Shown here: piece by piece, positions 12,141 to 23,924 of the stretch | How positions within the stretch are numbered: position 1 is the first letter of the stretch | How the letters are laid out: the number at the start of each line of letters is the position of its first letter | Source: Cyathus striatus | Lineage: Eukaryota; Basidiomycota; Agaricomycetes; Agaricales; Nidulariaceae | Assembly (NCBI GenBank): GCA_025738555.1 | Contig: JAOVFP010000007.1 | Location: forward strand, 5,270,001 to 5,334,000 | Length of the DNA: 64,000 nt | Reading direction: 5' to 3' | Translations under genes and position numbers: made by a program | Notes under the pieces: generated by a model | Told to the model about the DNA's origin: nothing | Seen by the model: only the letters and a program-made list of their open reading frames with translations | Database searches by the model: none

Positions 12141-12873
12141 CAGTGGGTGACTTTCCGTAGGAATTCTATTCCGAATAGACTCGAATATTTAATATATCGG
12201 AGTTTGAAAACCTATGTCATTTTCCCGTAGCCAATTCTATTACAATCTATTATCAACAGAAATACCCTGAAACTTCTGCTCTCCCCTCGCAAAATTACAC
12301 CATGGCAGGCCTTTTAAGAGCCAAAGTGACTAGACTTTTATTAACGATAGTGGATTTCGATGTTGCTACTTTTTGTTACATCCTCTAGATTCTGGGAGGA
12401 CTTGAAGACCACTGGAATACGTTCACCATATGTAAAATAACAAAATTATGCGAGATATCTGTTAGGAGGACTCATTATATATTAAAAGAACTAGTGATTA
12501 AATTTTTTGGAGACAAAGGAAGGACTTGAGAGTGCATATGATATGTTGCATTCTCTAGAAATTCATAGAATCCACGGAACTTGCAAGTCTAAAACGAGCC
12601 ACGGCACCTGTGTCGTAAGCTGGACGCCAGTTCACCCACAAAAGAAGATCAAGGGAAATTAAGCGGACTAAGCGAGCCTTAGCGAGGTTTATTCAAGACT
12701 TAAAAATCTGGCGAGGGGTCTTAAGTTCTCCATAGACTTCAAAATCTATGAAGGTCTGTACGGCCCCACCTCCAACTACGGGACTATAAGTAAGGATCGG
12801 CATCTCGGCGAACAGCGATCTATTCGAATCTATTCAAAATAAACGTGAATAGATTCCTACGGAAAGTCAGCTG
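12141..12873. mobile_element. Tc1/mariner-like non-autonomous element
   Basis: The ends begin CAGTGGGTGACTTTCC and, inverted, CAGCTGACTTTCCGTAGG. The inverted similarity continues for about 50 bp. Each end abuts a TA dinucleotide (12139-12140 and 12874-12875), as expected for Tc1/mariner insertion. The interior (733 bp in all) has no transposase frame, so it would need a transposase supplied elsewhere. Confidence 0.65.
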
Positions 12874-13740
12874 TACTTCAACTTTGTCAGATCCTCCGAT
12901 CTCGGAACATAAGCCGTAGACCCCTCCCCTCCCAAAATTTACTATGGGCGACTCTAGTACACATCCTAATTATAAGCTAGCAGCCCAATTGCCTCCATAA
13001 TACCCACCGTTCCTACCTTCACCTTCACCGAGCTAACCAGCACAAGCGAGACGACACCAACCCTCCTCGACGTAGTTCCATACTAATCAGATACATCAAC
13101 CACACCTACTACATCAGCACTGACGAGCGCGAGCCGTGCTGGTACGACCCCGTTAGTGAACGGTGACTAGCCTCTCGTGGTGGCGAAGATAAGTGTCGTT
13201 GTTTCTACGACTGGTTCGGCGCTAGTGCTACTGGCAAGTTACTAGTCCTTGTTCTTTCTAGTTCGTTCGATCCTTGTTGTGGTTTGGTTGTTTTTCGTTG
13301 GCGCACAACAAGGGCACTCCGGCCCCTTCGTCGCCAGTACACCCTTTCAGAATAAGGTGAGCTCTTTCCCTGCGTCCAATTCCAACAGAAACCTGCGAGA
13401 TCTACTGCGCACTGGTGCACCCACCAATAACCAGCGATGAAACAAGGGAAACCCACGGCTACGAAAGGTCTGGCGGGAACGGCGCCGGGATATGATAGCG
13501 GGAAACTAGGGTTATGTGGCGAGAGGTGGAGTGCGGTCTGTGGATGGTGGACTGTAAACGGTCGAGCGAGCTAAGGCGGTGTAAATTGTAGGTGAGAGCG
13601 GTATGATGGTTGACTAGTACGTGCTCGACTTCACAACATTTGTATTATAACATATTATATAGTATATTATGTCTTGTACATACTTACATACTTTTAATAA
13701 AATGTTTTTGTTGCTTAGTGAATATAAGTTCTGAGATTGT
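12874..13740. other. no supported gene
   Basis: Mixed-composition spacer. Opposed short frames overlap at about 13205-13456 with no recognisable domain. It lies downstream of copy E (minus strand). Confidence 0.4.
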
Positions 13741-15361
13741 TCAAAACGACGTTACTTGTATATCGGATATGATTACATTGCTACGACGGTTAACGTCTTT
13801 CTCATAAGCCCGCAAAAGACGCAAGATAAGTCGACAGCTAATTGTCGTTGAAAATGCCGATATACAACATCCAATCGTTGGCGGATTAAATTTCTGCATT
13901 ATAACTTTTGGGGAATAGGGCAATCACAAAATCAAATACAAACTCACTGGATTAATGAACCATAGCATGCCCATCATTAAATAAAGTACGAATGATCTAC
14001 AAGGGTATGACATTTAAATGCACTACCGGAGAAGAGTAACACAATGAACTTACAAACCGTAGTATGCCATACTATCCATAACGATAAGCCTGTTAAGATA
14101 TAATCTCCCGGTGATGGGTATATGTCTAACATCAGATGTAAACTTCCAAATCGTTAGCAAGAATAAAGATGTCTCGAAGACAGTCCCGACGCCTAAATAT
14201 TCAAACACCGAACGACGTTTGGTGTATCTCACTGTACATATATATGTTCCTTGCAGTTGGTTTGTAACCACTACTAATCTTAAATCTTCAGAATGTTCAT
14301 GCTGGTAAAATTCTGGACTTACTTACCTACGAAATTAGCCTTGTCATTGATCAACGAGCCTGCCCATCCAAATATCTCCAAGGTGAAAAGCGAACATATT
14401 GTGTAAATTAAAAACTTGCTGTTTTTATAGAGGGCGCAGATTCGGTAACAGAGATTGGCTGAAGGAATTAAGAAACGGTATGTATATATATATTTAAGAT
14501 GACTTGGGAGGAAAAAGCTGACCTTGACAGAGGCCAATTAGGAGCATTGTTGCCCATGGCAATATATAAAATGAAATTATACCTTCGTATCAGAGTTAGA
14601 AATACAGCAGAAGACAGTAGAATGAGACTTACAACTAAAAGGTAGTCAAAACAGACTCAAGTTCAAAAGTGAACAGCTTTACAACTACATACGATGGCGA
14701 TCAGTTCCAACATTGAAAGGCCAGAGCAACAAACATCATACGTTTTTAGTAACTGGCTGTATTAGAAAAACTAATTAAAACGTCAACCGGCATAAAACAT
14801 CAAATGTAAGGTTGTGCCTTACCAGTATACAATCGGAGACTTCAAAATTTCGTCATTTTATATTGAGAACTTATGCCGTAGTGATGGCGCTCACATTCCG
14901 TAAAAATCTCCGACATAACGCGTCTAAATACTCTCAAATTAAGTTAGAATAACCGTGAGCATGGCGTTAATAGGATGACTCACAGCGATAAACAAAATTT
15001 TGGAGATAGTCCAAGGGGTTTTCTAAATGTATGGGTTGCCATGTGATAATAGGAACATTTGATTTGATTCGGTAGCAACGAACCCAAACATATTTAACCT
15101 AAATCGGTGTCAAAATCTTAACGTACTAACAGTAAGTAACTAAACATACCTCTGCATCTACATTACAAACTTGAAACCAATAAGCCAACCATCTGCAGAA
15201 TGATTCAATGAACGTTTGAAGCTCACCATGATCATAAAGAGTTATGAAAGTGGCAATTACTATCCCGCGTGAGTGTTTAATAAAATGTATCATATAGGCA
15301 ATGTTAATGAGCACTTACATTGCATACAGCGATGCAGAGTATCTGCGTGGTCGATATCCAT
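13741..15361 (-). pseudogene. DUF6533-type membrane protein, copy E, one frameshift
   Basis: The start MDIDHADTLHRCMQ is at 15319-15361, then exons at 15227-15259 (TFITLYDH), 15150-15169 (CNVDAE) and 15084-15098 (VKYVW), followed by KTPWTISKILFIA and TRYVGDFYG. Later exons hold ANLCYRICALYKNS, FETSLFLLTIWKF and LYLMMGMLWFINP. The last exon, 13741-13893, ends DIQVTSF. Compared with intact copy C, the short exon near 14630-14655 has one extra T, which brings a TAG into frame. All other splice sites look usable, so inactivation is recent or the splice site has shifted. TATATAAC lies upstream. Confidence 0.65.
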
Positions 15362-16739
15362 GGAGGGAAGAAATTCTTGAGCAAAAAAAGGGAGAAGAGC
15401 GACATTCGTGACGGCCTCTACGGTTATATACGCACTCTTCGCTGACCGTAAGGGTATCCCAATTCCCGACGGACCACTCAGTCGGATCCGAGATTATGGA
15501 CTCCGGTAAATTAGTAAATTCAGTTTCATCGCGTCCAAGTGCAGTCAACTTGCTCAGATGATTGACGCTTGCAAGACGGTTGGTTCAAGTTGGGTTCATG
15601 CTGAACACTCTCCTCGCCTACGTCACAGGTCGGAAGTCACCCTGCTTGAAACAACTGGAGTCAGGTGACGTTCTACATCACGATTCATGGTGTTTAGTCC
15701 TAGTCGTTGACTAAAATCATGTGCTACAGGATTGTTCTCCCGACATTCGCGCAACGGGCAGGTCAGGCTTTGGTCAGGCTTACTAAGTCTATTGGTAGTC
15801 ATGTTTTAGACGACATCCAAGCCAACGACGTCGAATTAAATTCAATCGAATGTACGTAGCCGCAAATGATCTCCGGTTTATAGATCCCCGTGTCCGGTAG
15901 ATTTTAATTGTTTGGTAATAATACCAAACTGGAAAAGAAGCGTTTTCAATTAGTATTGTTATAAATGACAGACAGTGACAAGTATGAAGCACTATGCCTT
16001 ATCGAAGCACACACTCCATGCGTTTACGGTGTGCATGGGATGGGATGGGGAAATGAATATACCAATCAATAACTTGGCTCGTACCACGACTTATTAGCTG
16101 GCTCATTATATGAACTGCAACGAGATCAATCTTCACATAGTCTTTAGTGTATAATCATGGGACCCAAGCTGTAGTTACCCTTCTGGCTTGTTCCAGAGCT
16201 TATTGAAATAATAATATGAAAACTCGGCCAACACTATATCGTAGGGGTTTAGGAGGGCCCAGGAGCAAGCATATCTACGAGCCTTACTATCAATGCCACA
16301 TATTTAGAGTTCATTCGGTACATTTTTGAGATGGTACGGGATAAATTAACGTAGCATAAACGAACTTGGCGCGTACTATTGGTTGATTAGAGAACTGCAC
16401 AAGATACTGGATATTACTGAGTTGAACGTGATAAGCAAGATATCAATTTTCAATTGACCTCCAATCCATAATTGACACAGGCAGCTGTTGTTTCACGTGT
16501 AAACAATTTATTCATGCACTTCGGTCCAATTCAAGTTGAATAACAACACTTACAGAGATTAGGCTTGTAGACTAGATGTAACAGATCTGGCCGACACAGA
16601 AAATGGGTTGTACAGCGCAACATGTCGAATTATTGGCAAAAACTTGAACAACGTGCAAGAATTTGCGGAAGTTACTGTAATTGAGGTAGTTCATCTAAAC
16701 AAGCCTATTGTTAACTAAGAATTAACTAACGGAACGAGT
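15362..16739. other. no supported gene
   Basis: AT-rich spacer. Fragments around 16500-16700 vaguely resemble the internal introns and exons of the DUF6533 modules but are too decayed to place. Confidence 0.35.
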
Positions 16740-16870
16740 CAACAGGTATTTGATGCTCACCATGATCAAAAAATGTTGTATATGAAGTCAAAAATAGTAT
16801 CCTGCATAGGTGTTAGAATGCATATATACATGGTAATGAATAAACATCGTTGCGTATAACGACAATAGTA
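16740..16870 (-). pseudogene. relic of DUF6533 first exons
   Basis: On the minus strand the sequence TTTTTGATCATGGTGAGC near 16750-16770 matches the TLYDH exon end and its GTGAGC donor. The sequence near 16848-16865 matches the end of a first exon. The rest is unrecognisable, so this is a fragment only. Confidence 0.4.
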
Positions 16871-17891
16871 CTTACTAGTTGTTTATGCGCTGTGCCAACG
16901 ACAAGGAGTTTAATTCAATTTACAGTTACCAGTACTAGTACAGAGGTATCATATCGGTCAGTCAGTGGCTTTCCACAACCTTTGGTTCAGGCTTTGGTCA
17001 GAACTCATGTGTCTGCCACACGTTGGAACGAATGGCTTCAATCGTTTGGTGGCTGGAAACTGTCAGAATAAAAATGAAAATGATAGTTGTAATGGTTGGT
17101 GAGCTCTGTGAGGTTTCACCATCACATGAGGGGTGTGTTGTGTACCTTACATTTACGTGTTTTTGCGATGGCTCTCGGTTGTGCTTCTGTACAGAGTAAG
17201 CGGATGGAAGTTGGGATGGAAGGTACTTACCTGTAGTACTAGTAGTTGACGATGTCGAAGGCAACCCAGGGCACGTGCTCTCGTGGGAGGGGATTAATTG
17301 AGCCTACGCACGGGCCTGACAATCCCAAATCGCCTTATAGGGAAATAACGGGCTCGGCCAACATGAAGCAGGGGGGCAACGTTGGAGCAATGCACATCCT
17401 GTATTATGTAGAGCCCTGAAACTTGTAGTATAAGTACTAAATAGTATAATTGTGAGATTGAGTAATTTGATATTAATATTTAAATTTGGTACATAATGTT
17501 TTATTTTGGCACCAACAATGTTCTCTTGTCGGATTGACAAAAATAATAATAGAGAGCGCCAGACGACCCTTAAAATACTCTTCTCATTCTGCATCCACGA
17601 TATTTGCACGAAATGCGACGGTGTAGAGAGATTCGTTGTGGAATGGATGGTGGTCAGCATTATTTGCGATTCAATAACTAATTACGCTAAAAGCAGGCTG
17701 TCATTGGACAAATTTACTCGAGTGCGCTAGTTCGCTCGACTTGAATTGACGTGTCTCCTCCCTCCCTCTCTCCTCCCCACCTGCCGTCCTTCTCCCTCCC
17801 TCCCTCAGACCTAAAAGCCGTGCCCCACGTTGCACCTCCAACTCTAAACCACGATCATACCCGGGTCCCGCGCAAGGCTAGGGCAGCCCAA
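16871..17891. other. upstream region of PC-esterase gene
   Basis: No recognisable gene. A minus-strand open stretch at 17304-17660 is low complexity and shows no domain. A GTG-started frame that continues into the next gene from 17751 is discounted because that gene has a better ATG at 17892. Confidence 0.4.
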
Positions 17892-20083
17892 ATGGCCATC
17901 CACCGCATAACCCTCCCCAAACTCCTCCTCTTAGCCTCCCTCACCCTCCTCTTCATCTATCTCTACACCTCCCCACTCCCCTCCCTCTCCCTCCCCCTCA
18001 CACCCCACTTCACCTCATGCACACCGGGCGAATACGCAAATGGCTCGTGGACCCCTATCCCTGCACGAACAGCCGCGACGATCATGTCAGAGCCCGAGCA
18101 GGCATTGGCGTTTTCTGGGTTTGAAGGATGTGCGAGCTCGCGAGAGTTTTATTGGCATCTTGCGTCTGATACGTCTGGTCAATATGATCGTTTTCCCAAA
18201 GCGCAATCGTATGCTTGGGAGCCTAGTTCTCAATGTGGTATTGCCCCGTTTGATAGTGGGGAGATGGTCAAGGAGATGGTGCAAGGTGGTGGATGGCTTT
18301 TAATCGGTGGTATGTCTTCTCTTTTTTCTTACGAATAATGATACTGAGAGAGATATAGACTCAGTAACAGAGAACCACTTCTTCTCCCTCTCATGCCTCC
18401 TATACCCACATGTACGAGCAACACCAAACTACACAGCAAACCCACACTGGGACCGCGCATGGCCACAAAACCTCTACCTATCACCCACCTCTCCGCTCCT
18501 CCACACGCTCTCCCTACCCCCCGGATTCGACGTCCACACAACACCACTAGTCACATTCCGACGGATCGACCTCCTGGTTGATCAAGTTGAACTAGAGTCC
18601 CTACAAAGTGCCTCGCAGATCCAGACTAATGGGAGTTTATTCAGCGATGAAGCAGTATGGACACTCCCCGTTCAAACCTACCTCGATATTTTCACTGCTC
18701 CTCTACCGGGAGCGAACTACGCCACAATGATAGTGTCCACAGGTGGACATTGGACAACCACACTCCTTTCAGGACTCAAAGACGAGTCTAAGCCCGGTGA
18801 TGGGATTGATTCGGTGTTACAGCTTTTCGAGGTGTCGATGCGGTATTGGGCCAAGGAAGTACAGGAGAGACTGTGGAGTGCCCAGAGGGGTTCTAGGGGA
18901 CGAGGGATGAAGAGGAGAGTATTGGTTCGAGCGTATTTGCCGGGTCATGAGGATTGTCATTCTCATCGGGAACCGTGGAAGGAGATTGTCCCGTTCGTTT
19001 GGGGGTGGTATAATTGGGGGAGGATTTGGGAGTTTAATGGGATTTTTGAGGTTTGTTTTCTTCTCTCCGCTTCTTCAACAACCCTTTACTTCGTTTGTCG
19101 TTCCAATGCTGACGCTGTCCGTTTATAGAAAGTTGTCAGTGACAAGACAAAATACCCTGATATCCATTACCTGGGCATTGATAGACCTGCGAGATTGAGG
19201 CCTGATGCTGTACGTCCCCTTCCCCATGTTCCTATTTTCGTCTCCCCTCGTCCTTTTGCTTCTCTCCTCCGTCGCCCCTATCCTTTCCGTCTTCTCTTCT
19301 GTTACATCCATGCTACTCGTCTCCTTTTCCCCGCGTTTTCCTTTTTGGCACGTTTCGTTATGGTTTCCTTTGTCCCCTGACTTTACTTTCCTTCTCCTTG
19401 CGTCTCCCTTCGTCTCCTTTTCTCCTCTCTTCATCTGCTTCTCTCCTCCCTTCATGTCCTTTTCTCCTCCCTTCATGTCCTTTTCTCCTCCCTTCGTCTC
19501 CTCATCCTCCCCTGCACGTTTTTGGTCTGGTACAGCATCTTCATTCTTTTCGCTTTCTTAATTTGCTCTGGTGGCAGTGCTGTGACTTCTTACTTTCCCT
19601 TCTGCTCCTTCCACGCCCCCGCCTTCCCGTTTCATCTTCCTGCGTCTCCCTTCCACTCGCTCATGTTCTCCTTCCTCTCCTCTCCTTCCGCTTTTCTCCC
19701 CGCTTCTCCTTTAGATATATACCTTCCCCTCCTCGCTCTCCCCCTGCCTCGTTTTTAGTCTCGTTCAGCTTCTTTATTCCTTTCGCTTTATTTGGCGGCT
19801 CTGTTGGCGGTGTTATGACTTCTCACATTCGCCTTCGGCCCTCTTCTCACTTCTTCCCCTTATCCTCCCTCTTTTCTCCACCTTCCCCGTTTCTTCTTCA
19901 CTTTCCCCGTTTCTTCCTCTTTCTTCTCTCTTCTCTCTTTCTTTGAAGTCACCGAACTGAGCTGACGAATTTGATATACAGCATACCACAGGAGACTGTT
20001 TGCATATTATGACGGGCGCGGGGGTGCTCGAGGGGTGGAGTCATTATATTTGGCATTATGTTACTCGTGAACTTCGGCGTTGA
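17892..20083 (+). CDS. PC-esterase / SGNH-like membrane-anchored protein
   Basis: Four exons: 17892-18309, 18359-19050, 19129-19209, 19982-20083. They total 1293 nt, or 430 residues, with canonical GT-AG borders and continuous phase. The N-terminus is a signal anchor (residues about 6-24, LPKLLLLASLTLLFIYLY). The block GDSVTEN (Ser141, with the Asp codon split by intron 1) fits the catalytic GDS motif of the PC-esterase / trichome-birefringence-like SGNH group. The last exon gives RPDAH (394-398) and DCLH (402-405), fitting the C-terminal Asp-His motif. Members typically act on acylated glycans in the secretory pathway; that role is inferred here. I chose the ATG at 17892 because upstream in-frame codons are proline-rich and begin only at GTG. 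Intron 3 is unusually long (772 bp). Confidence 0.8.
19210..19981 (+). other. long polypyrimidine intron
   Basis: Third intron of the PC-esterase gene, about ten times longer than its neighbours. It runs from GTACGT to ATACAG and is strongly C/T-rich on the sense strand. It contains short tandem repeats such as CTTTTCTCCTCCCTTCATGT near 19435-19500. It shows no TIRs or coding potential of its own. Confidence 0.7.
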
Positions 20084-20278
20084 TGAGATACCTTTTGGTG
20101 GGGAGGAGGGGGTGATATCAAGTATATCTATAGTAGACGGGGGGGGGTTCTTGGACTGGATACTGGATACCGGAGGGTGTCGGACTTGTTTGGAATTGGA
20201 AGAATCTTAATGGAGTACTGAATTTGTTGTTGTGGATTGGAGGTACTTAATTGACGTAGGACTTGTGCTTATATGCTA
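20084..20278. other. 3' flank of PC-esterase gene
   Basis: Downstream sequence with a G-run near 20140. Nothing else recognisable before the transposon. Confidence 0.4.
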
Positions 20279-20287
20279 GGGAGTTGG

Positions 20288-21546
20288 CAGGCTCCTAAAA
20301 CCAGCACGCTCGTATCTCGCTACAACCTCCTTAGGTAAACAAAGTCAAATATTTGCTTAAGGCAAATAAACCTAAGGGAGGTTCTGCTCGATAGAGCGGC
20401 TGGCACAAGTGGTCACCGAAATTTCCCCGCGGACCCTTGCCATCAACAGGGAAATCGACGGCGGAGCACGCCGCGTTCCCACCTTACTTACCTGCTCGCG
20501 CTCATGAGCGCAACGATCTACAGTTATCTCAGTCTGAGCTTCATATTCTCCATGTACTTAAGTATTCTAAAACTCAATAATTTATTTTTTATCTTTCTTG
20601 AGCTGCACTGGCATGTAGTACTTGCCATTGAAGATAAGTATCAGGGTCACATGGTTCTTAAATACAATGTGGAATGCCATTCATTTTGTAAGTATCAGTG
20701 TGGTTGATTATACTATAAGTCTTTCTTCATAGATTTACAAGATTGATGAAATTTTAGAATATACAGTATGGACTCTGTAACATGAGCCTTTGACAGGCAA
20801 CCTGTTGGAGCACAAGCGATCTTTATGCAGCCATACCGTTTAGGCAGGATGCCGCATTCTCCTCGCCAATTGATCTGGTACAGATTAAATTTTCGATCTA
20901 CATATTCTTTTATATAAGTAGATTAAAAAGTCATTCGCTCTCAGTTGTCTCTCAACTTACGAGAGCTGAGGTGAGCTGGACTTATGCCATTTAGATATAC
21001 TATTTACGTACATTCATTAGTGCATACCTATTCTATAGGCACGTCATCCCATTACAACCAGCAGTCAGCATTCAGTTATTTTATTTCTTAACTATCTGTG
21101 AAGCGCATACCTACAGGATGCTTTATTTTTAATTATTCATTCCAATTCATATGTATTTACTTTAAAACTTATAGGCCAATAACTTTCAACTCCACTTGAA
21201 TCCAGCCATTAATGGTGTTCAACAAGCATAGCTCAAGAAAAATCAAAAGCATATTATTAGGTTTTAGAATACTTAAGTACATGGAGAGTATGAGGCTCAG
21301 ACTGAGATAACTGTAGATTATTGCGCTCATGAGCGCAAGCGGGCAAGTAAGGTGGGAACGCGGCGTGCTCCGCCGTCGATTTCCCTGTTGATGGCAAGGG
21401 TCCGCGGGGAAATTTCGGTGACCACTTGTGCCAGCCGCTCTATCGAGCAGAACCTCCCTTAGGTTTATTTGCCTTAAGCAAATATTTGACTTTGTTTACC
21501 TAAGGAGGTTGTAGCGAGATACGAGCGTGCTGGTTTTAGGAGCCTG
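20288..21546. mobile_element. DNA transposon, about 220-bp TIRs, 9-bp TSD
   Basis: The inverted ends (about 20288-20515 and 21325-21546) are nearly identical over about 220 bp and begin CAGGCTCCTAAAACCAGCAC. The perfect 9-bp direct repeat GGGAGTTGG (20279-20287 and 21547-21555) flanks it. The interior is AT-rich with no transposase, so it is non-autonomous. A 9-bp duplication suggests a Mutator-like or related superfamily. The end sequence resembles that of the element at 25986-29590. Confidence 0.85.
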
Positions 21547-21950
21547 GGGAGTTGGTAATATAATATTTTGGAATTTCGGGGTGGTATGATGGTATTAGGC
21601 AAGTGATGGGTCTAGGTGGAGGAAGGTTTGTTTGTCCACTGCCGCCTGTTGTATTTGTTCCTGACTGGTTTGTGTGTTGTACTTATCATTCGCATCGTCG
21701 AGTTTCGACTCTTGCTGTTCGTCTCCTGCCCCCCCTACGGAAGTGGTTGATTTTTAGTCGACAGTAAGTCCATTTTAAGGTTACTTTAGGTTATACAACG
21801 TACTGAATTTTTATTTACCTTCAGGGTTTGCGTGCATCATCCGCCAGCGTGCATCTGAAAAATGGATATGTGGTAAGTATAATGAAATACTTGCATTCCT
21901 AGTTAATATATCATCATAATGACATGGTTAACCTATATAGTGCTCTACTT

Positions 21951-22794
21951 TCGTTTTCTCCAACGCCGACTTCCAGCCACCAAGTCTGCTCTTTGTGCGA
22001 ACTACCGACGACGCCTCCGTGAAGCTGCCCAGACTGTCTGGAAAGCCTCCCCAAGTCATGCACACATTAGTCGCAACATCCCCTCCAAACCTGCTAAATA
22101 TTTCTCTTCCTTCCACGCAAGCTTACGAATCTTCTTACACAGTTAGTGATTGGCCACATTGCTTTGAATAAACACCTCCATCGCATTGGGAAGTCTGCCT
22201 CCCCACTATGCCAGAAGTGCCAGCTACGAGCACCGGAGACAGTGGATCACTACCTTCTCCACTGCCCAGCCTACAGTGCTCTGCGTCGCGCACTTGCAAC
22301 AGTTTGTGCTCCTCGCGGCCAGAAGCTATCCCTCAACAGGATCCTCTCCGCTGCAGACCACATCCCTGCACTTATCGCATTTGTCAATTCCTCTGGCCGC
22401 CTTCGTCAAGTTTTCGGTGTTGTCCCCACATGGAACCCTCCCAAGATTGAGTAGTCGAAGAAGCTGGAACTAGGGTGCAGTACTCCTCTACACCTGCAAT
22501 CGCTTATGCCATCGACCCAGGCCTTGCCTGCAAACCACTAGGGTTCACACCTACACTACACAGTGCGGGGTCCCTCTCACCCTTAAACCTCCTGGTGCTT
22601 CCCCTGCGGGGGTAGTATTCCCGAGTCCACACCCAACCTCCCGACACTGGCTTTCTTTATTTCGTACAATACTTTACTCTACTTTTATGATAGCTTACAT
22701 ATGTAGTAGCGGCCTGTACGCCGCGCTGCACTGTCGTGACATGGCCTGCCACAACCGACAATAAACTTTGGATTTTTTTAAAAATAAAAAAAAA
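21951..22794 (+). mobile_element. 5'-truncated LINE (RNase H tail and zinc knuckle)
   Basis: The remnant encodes the C-terminal part of a non-LTR retrotransposon polyprotein, including GHIALNKHLHRIGKSASPLC, a CxxC pair, ETVDHYLLHCPAY and a terminal GRLRQVFG. The conserved part spans about 22140-22454, with a frameshift near 22130. It ends in an A-rich tail. The 13-bp target duplication TAGTGCTCTACTT flanks it (21938-21950 and 22795-22807). It is dead on arrival, having no reverse transcriptase. Confidence 0.85.
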
Positions 22795-22841
22795 TAGTGC
22801 TCTACTTAGAGCGCTGTCTCCCACTCCTTCTTTCTCTTCCT

Positions 22842-23120
22842 TTAAGTACTGCCTTTTTTACCTTCATGATTCTCATAGGGTTTGCAGGCGAGTTCTTCAA
22901 TGCAATTTCTAAATTTCATTTCCAGTTTGCTTGTAAATTCAACACCATTGGACTTTGACCAGGCTCGCCGGCTCCTTCTGGCTTCAATTTCCGCAGCAAC
23001 AGCATTTAGTAAGTAGTAAGCACCCTCACCATTCCAATATCTCATCATACTTAGTTTTGTCCTTCGAAACACTTCACAGTTGAAATAGAGTCTTGAATCT
23101 TGCGGGTGCGCTTGTTTCAC
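22842..23120 (-). CDS. unrecognised partial reading frame
   Basis: A minus-strand open stretch of about 92 codons encodes soluble-looking sequence (WNGEGAYYLLNAVAAEIEAR, then EMKFRNCIEELACKPYENHE) and ends at a stop near 22842. There is no ATG in this frame. A nearby ATG (MSLSETSAPAR, about 23129) lies in another frame and could join through a small intron. It may be the last exon of a gene or a remnant. No domain recognised. The region up to 23924 shows nothing else supportable. Confidence 0.25.
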   Translation of the reverse strand: MKQAHPQDSRLYFNCEVFRRTKLSMMRYWNGEGAYYLLNAVAAEIEARRSRRAWSKSNGVEFTSKLEMKFRNCIEELACKPYENHEGKKGST

Positions 23121-23924
23121 TTAACGACATGGTTTATCTTCCAAGCTGAGTCTTTGTGATTGAAATAGAGTCCATTGTCAACTCCGAGGAGCTGGAATTG
23201 ATTTATTTTATGGGCGACATTTGGAGCCTAGACAGCTGCTGTCTGAAGAGCTGGTCTTCCGCCAAGCGGACACTAAGTAAGTTGTACATTTGCAGTGGTG
23301 GATTAATCTTGTGCTAACTCTACTAGGGTGATCAAGCAACGTCAAGGTGAACAAGGAATGCCAAATATAAGACGGTGGCAGCTTATTGGTTAATAATGCG
23401 CGAGAGGTACACACCTTATCTTAACGCCGTAAATATGAAAATTGAACGTAAATAGTACGTTACCTACCTCCGGATTCTTTAGGTTTGTTCCTGTAACCTT
23501 ACCAGAATTAGAAGAACAATCCTGCGAGGTATAACTCTTCACAACTTCTTCAGTACTAAGTATACCTGGTTTAACTCGTTGACCATACATATATCACGGA
23601 TGTCATTTCTAGCGTCTCGCGGCATCCCAATTGAAACCTGTCAGAATAACGTTCAGACTTGGTTCAGACTTTTGTTTAAGAAGCGATGTAGACCTGAAAC
23701 AGAGCTTGACGGACAGGTTCTATGTCATCTATTTTTGCGACTACTGAATACATTATGGATCAGCCATCTGACGTTTGTTTGAAGTACTTAGTAAACCCGA
23801 CACCTCTTCCGAATGGAATAAGGGTCGGTTAACACTCAACTCTATAAGTATATGTAATTTCAATATCATTGAAGTCAGCCTTACTTATTACTCTTTCTGA
23901 CAGCGCCCATTCCTTTCGGGCGGA

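Noticed and set aside
17751..17891. Extended N-terminus for the PC-esterase gene
   Set aside because: The in-frame extension begins at GTG and is Pro/Ser-rich. The ATG at 17892 is followed directly by a signal anchor, so I started there.
19123..19946. Ser/Pro/Phe-rich frames and the opposite Lys/Glu-rich frame in 19.1-19.9 kb
   Set aside because: Produced by the polypyrimidine intron; splicing across it joins RPDA to HTTGDCLH in frame.
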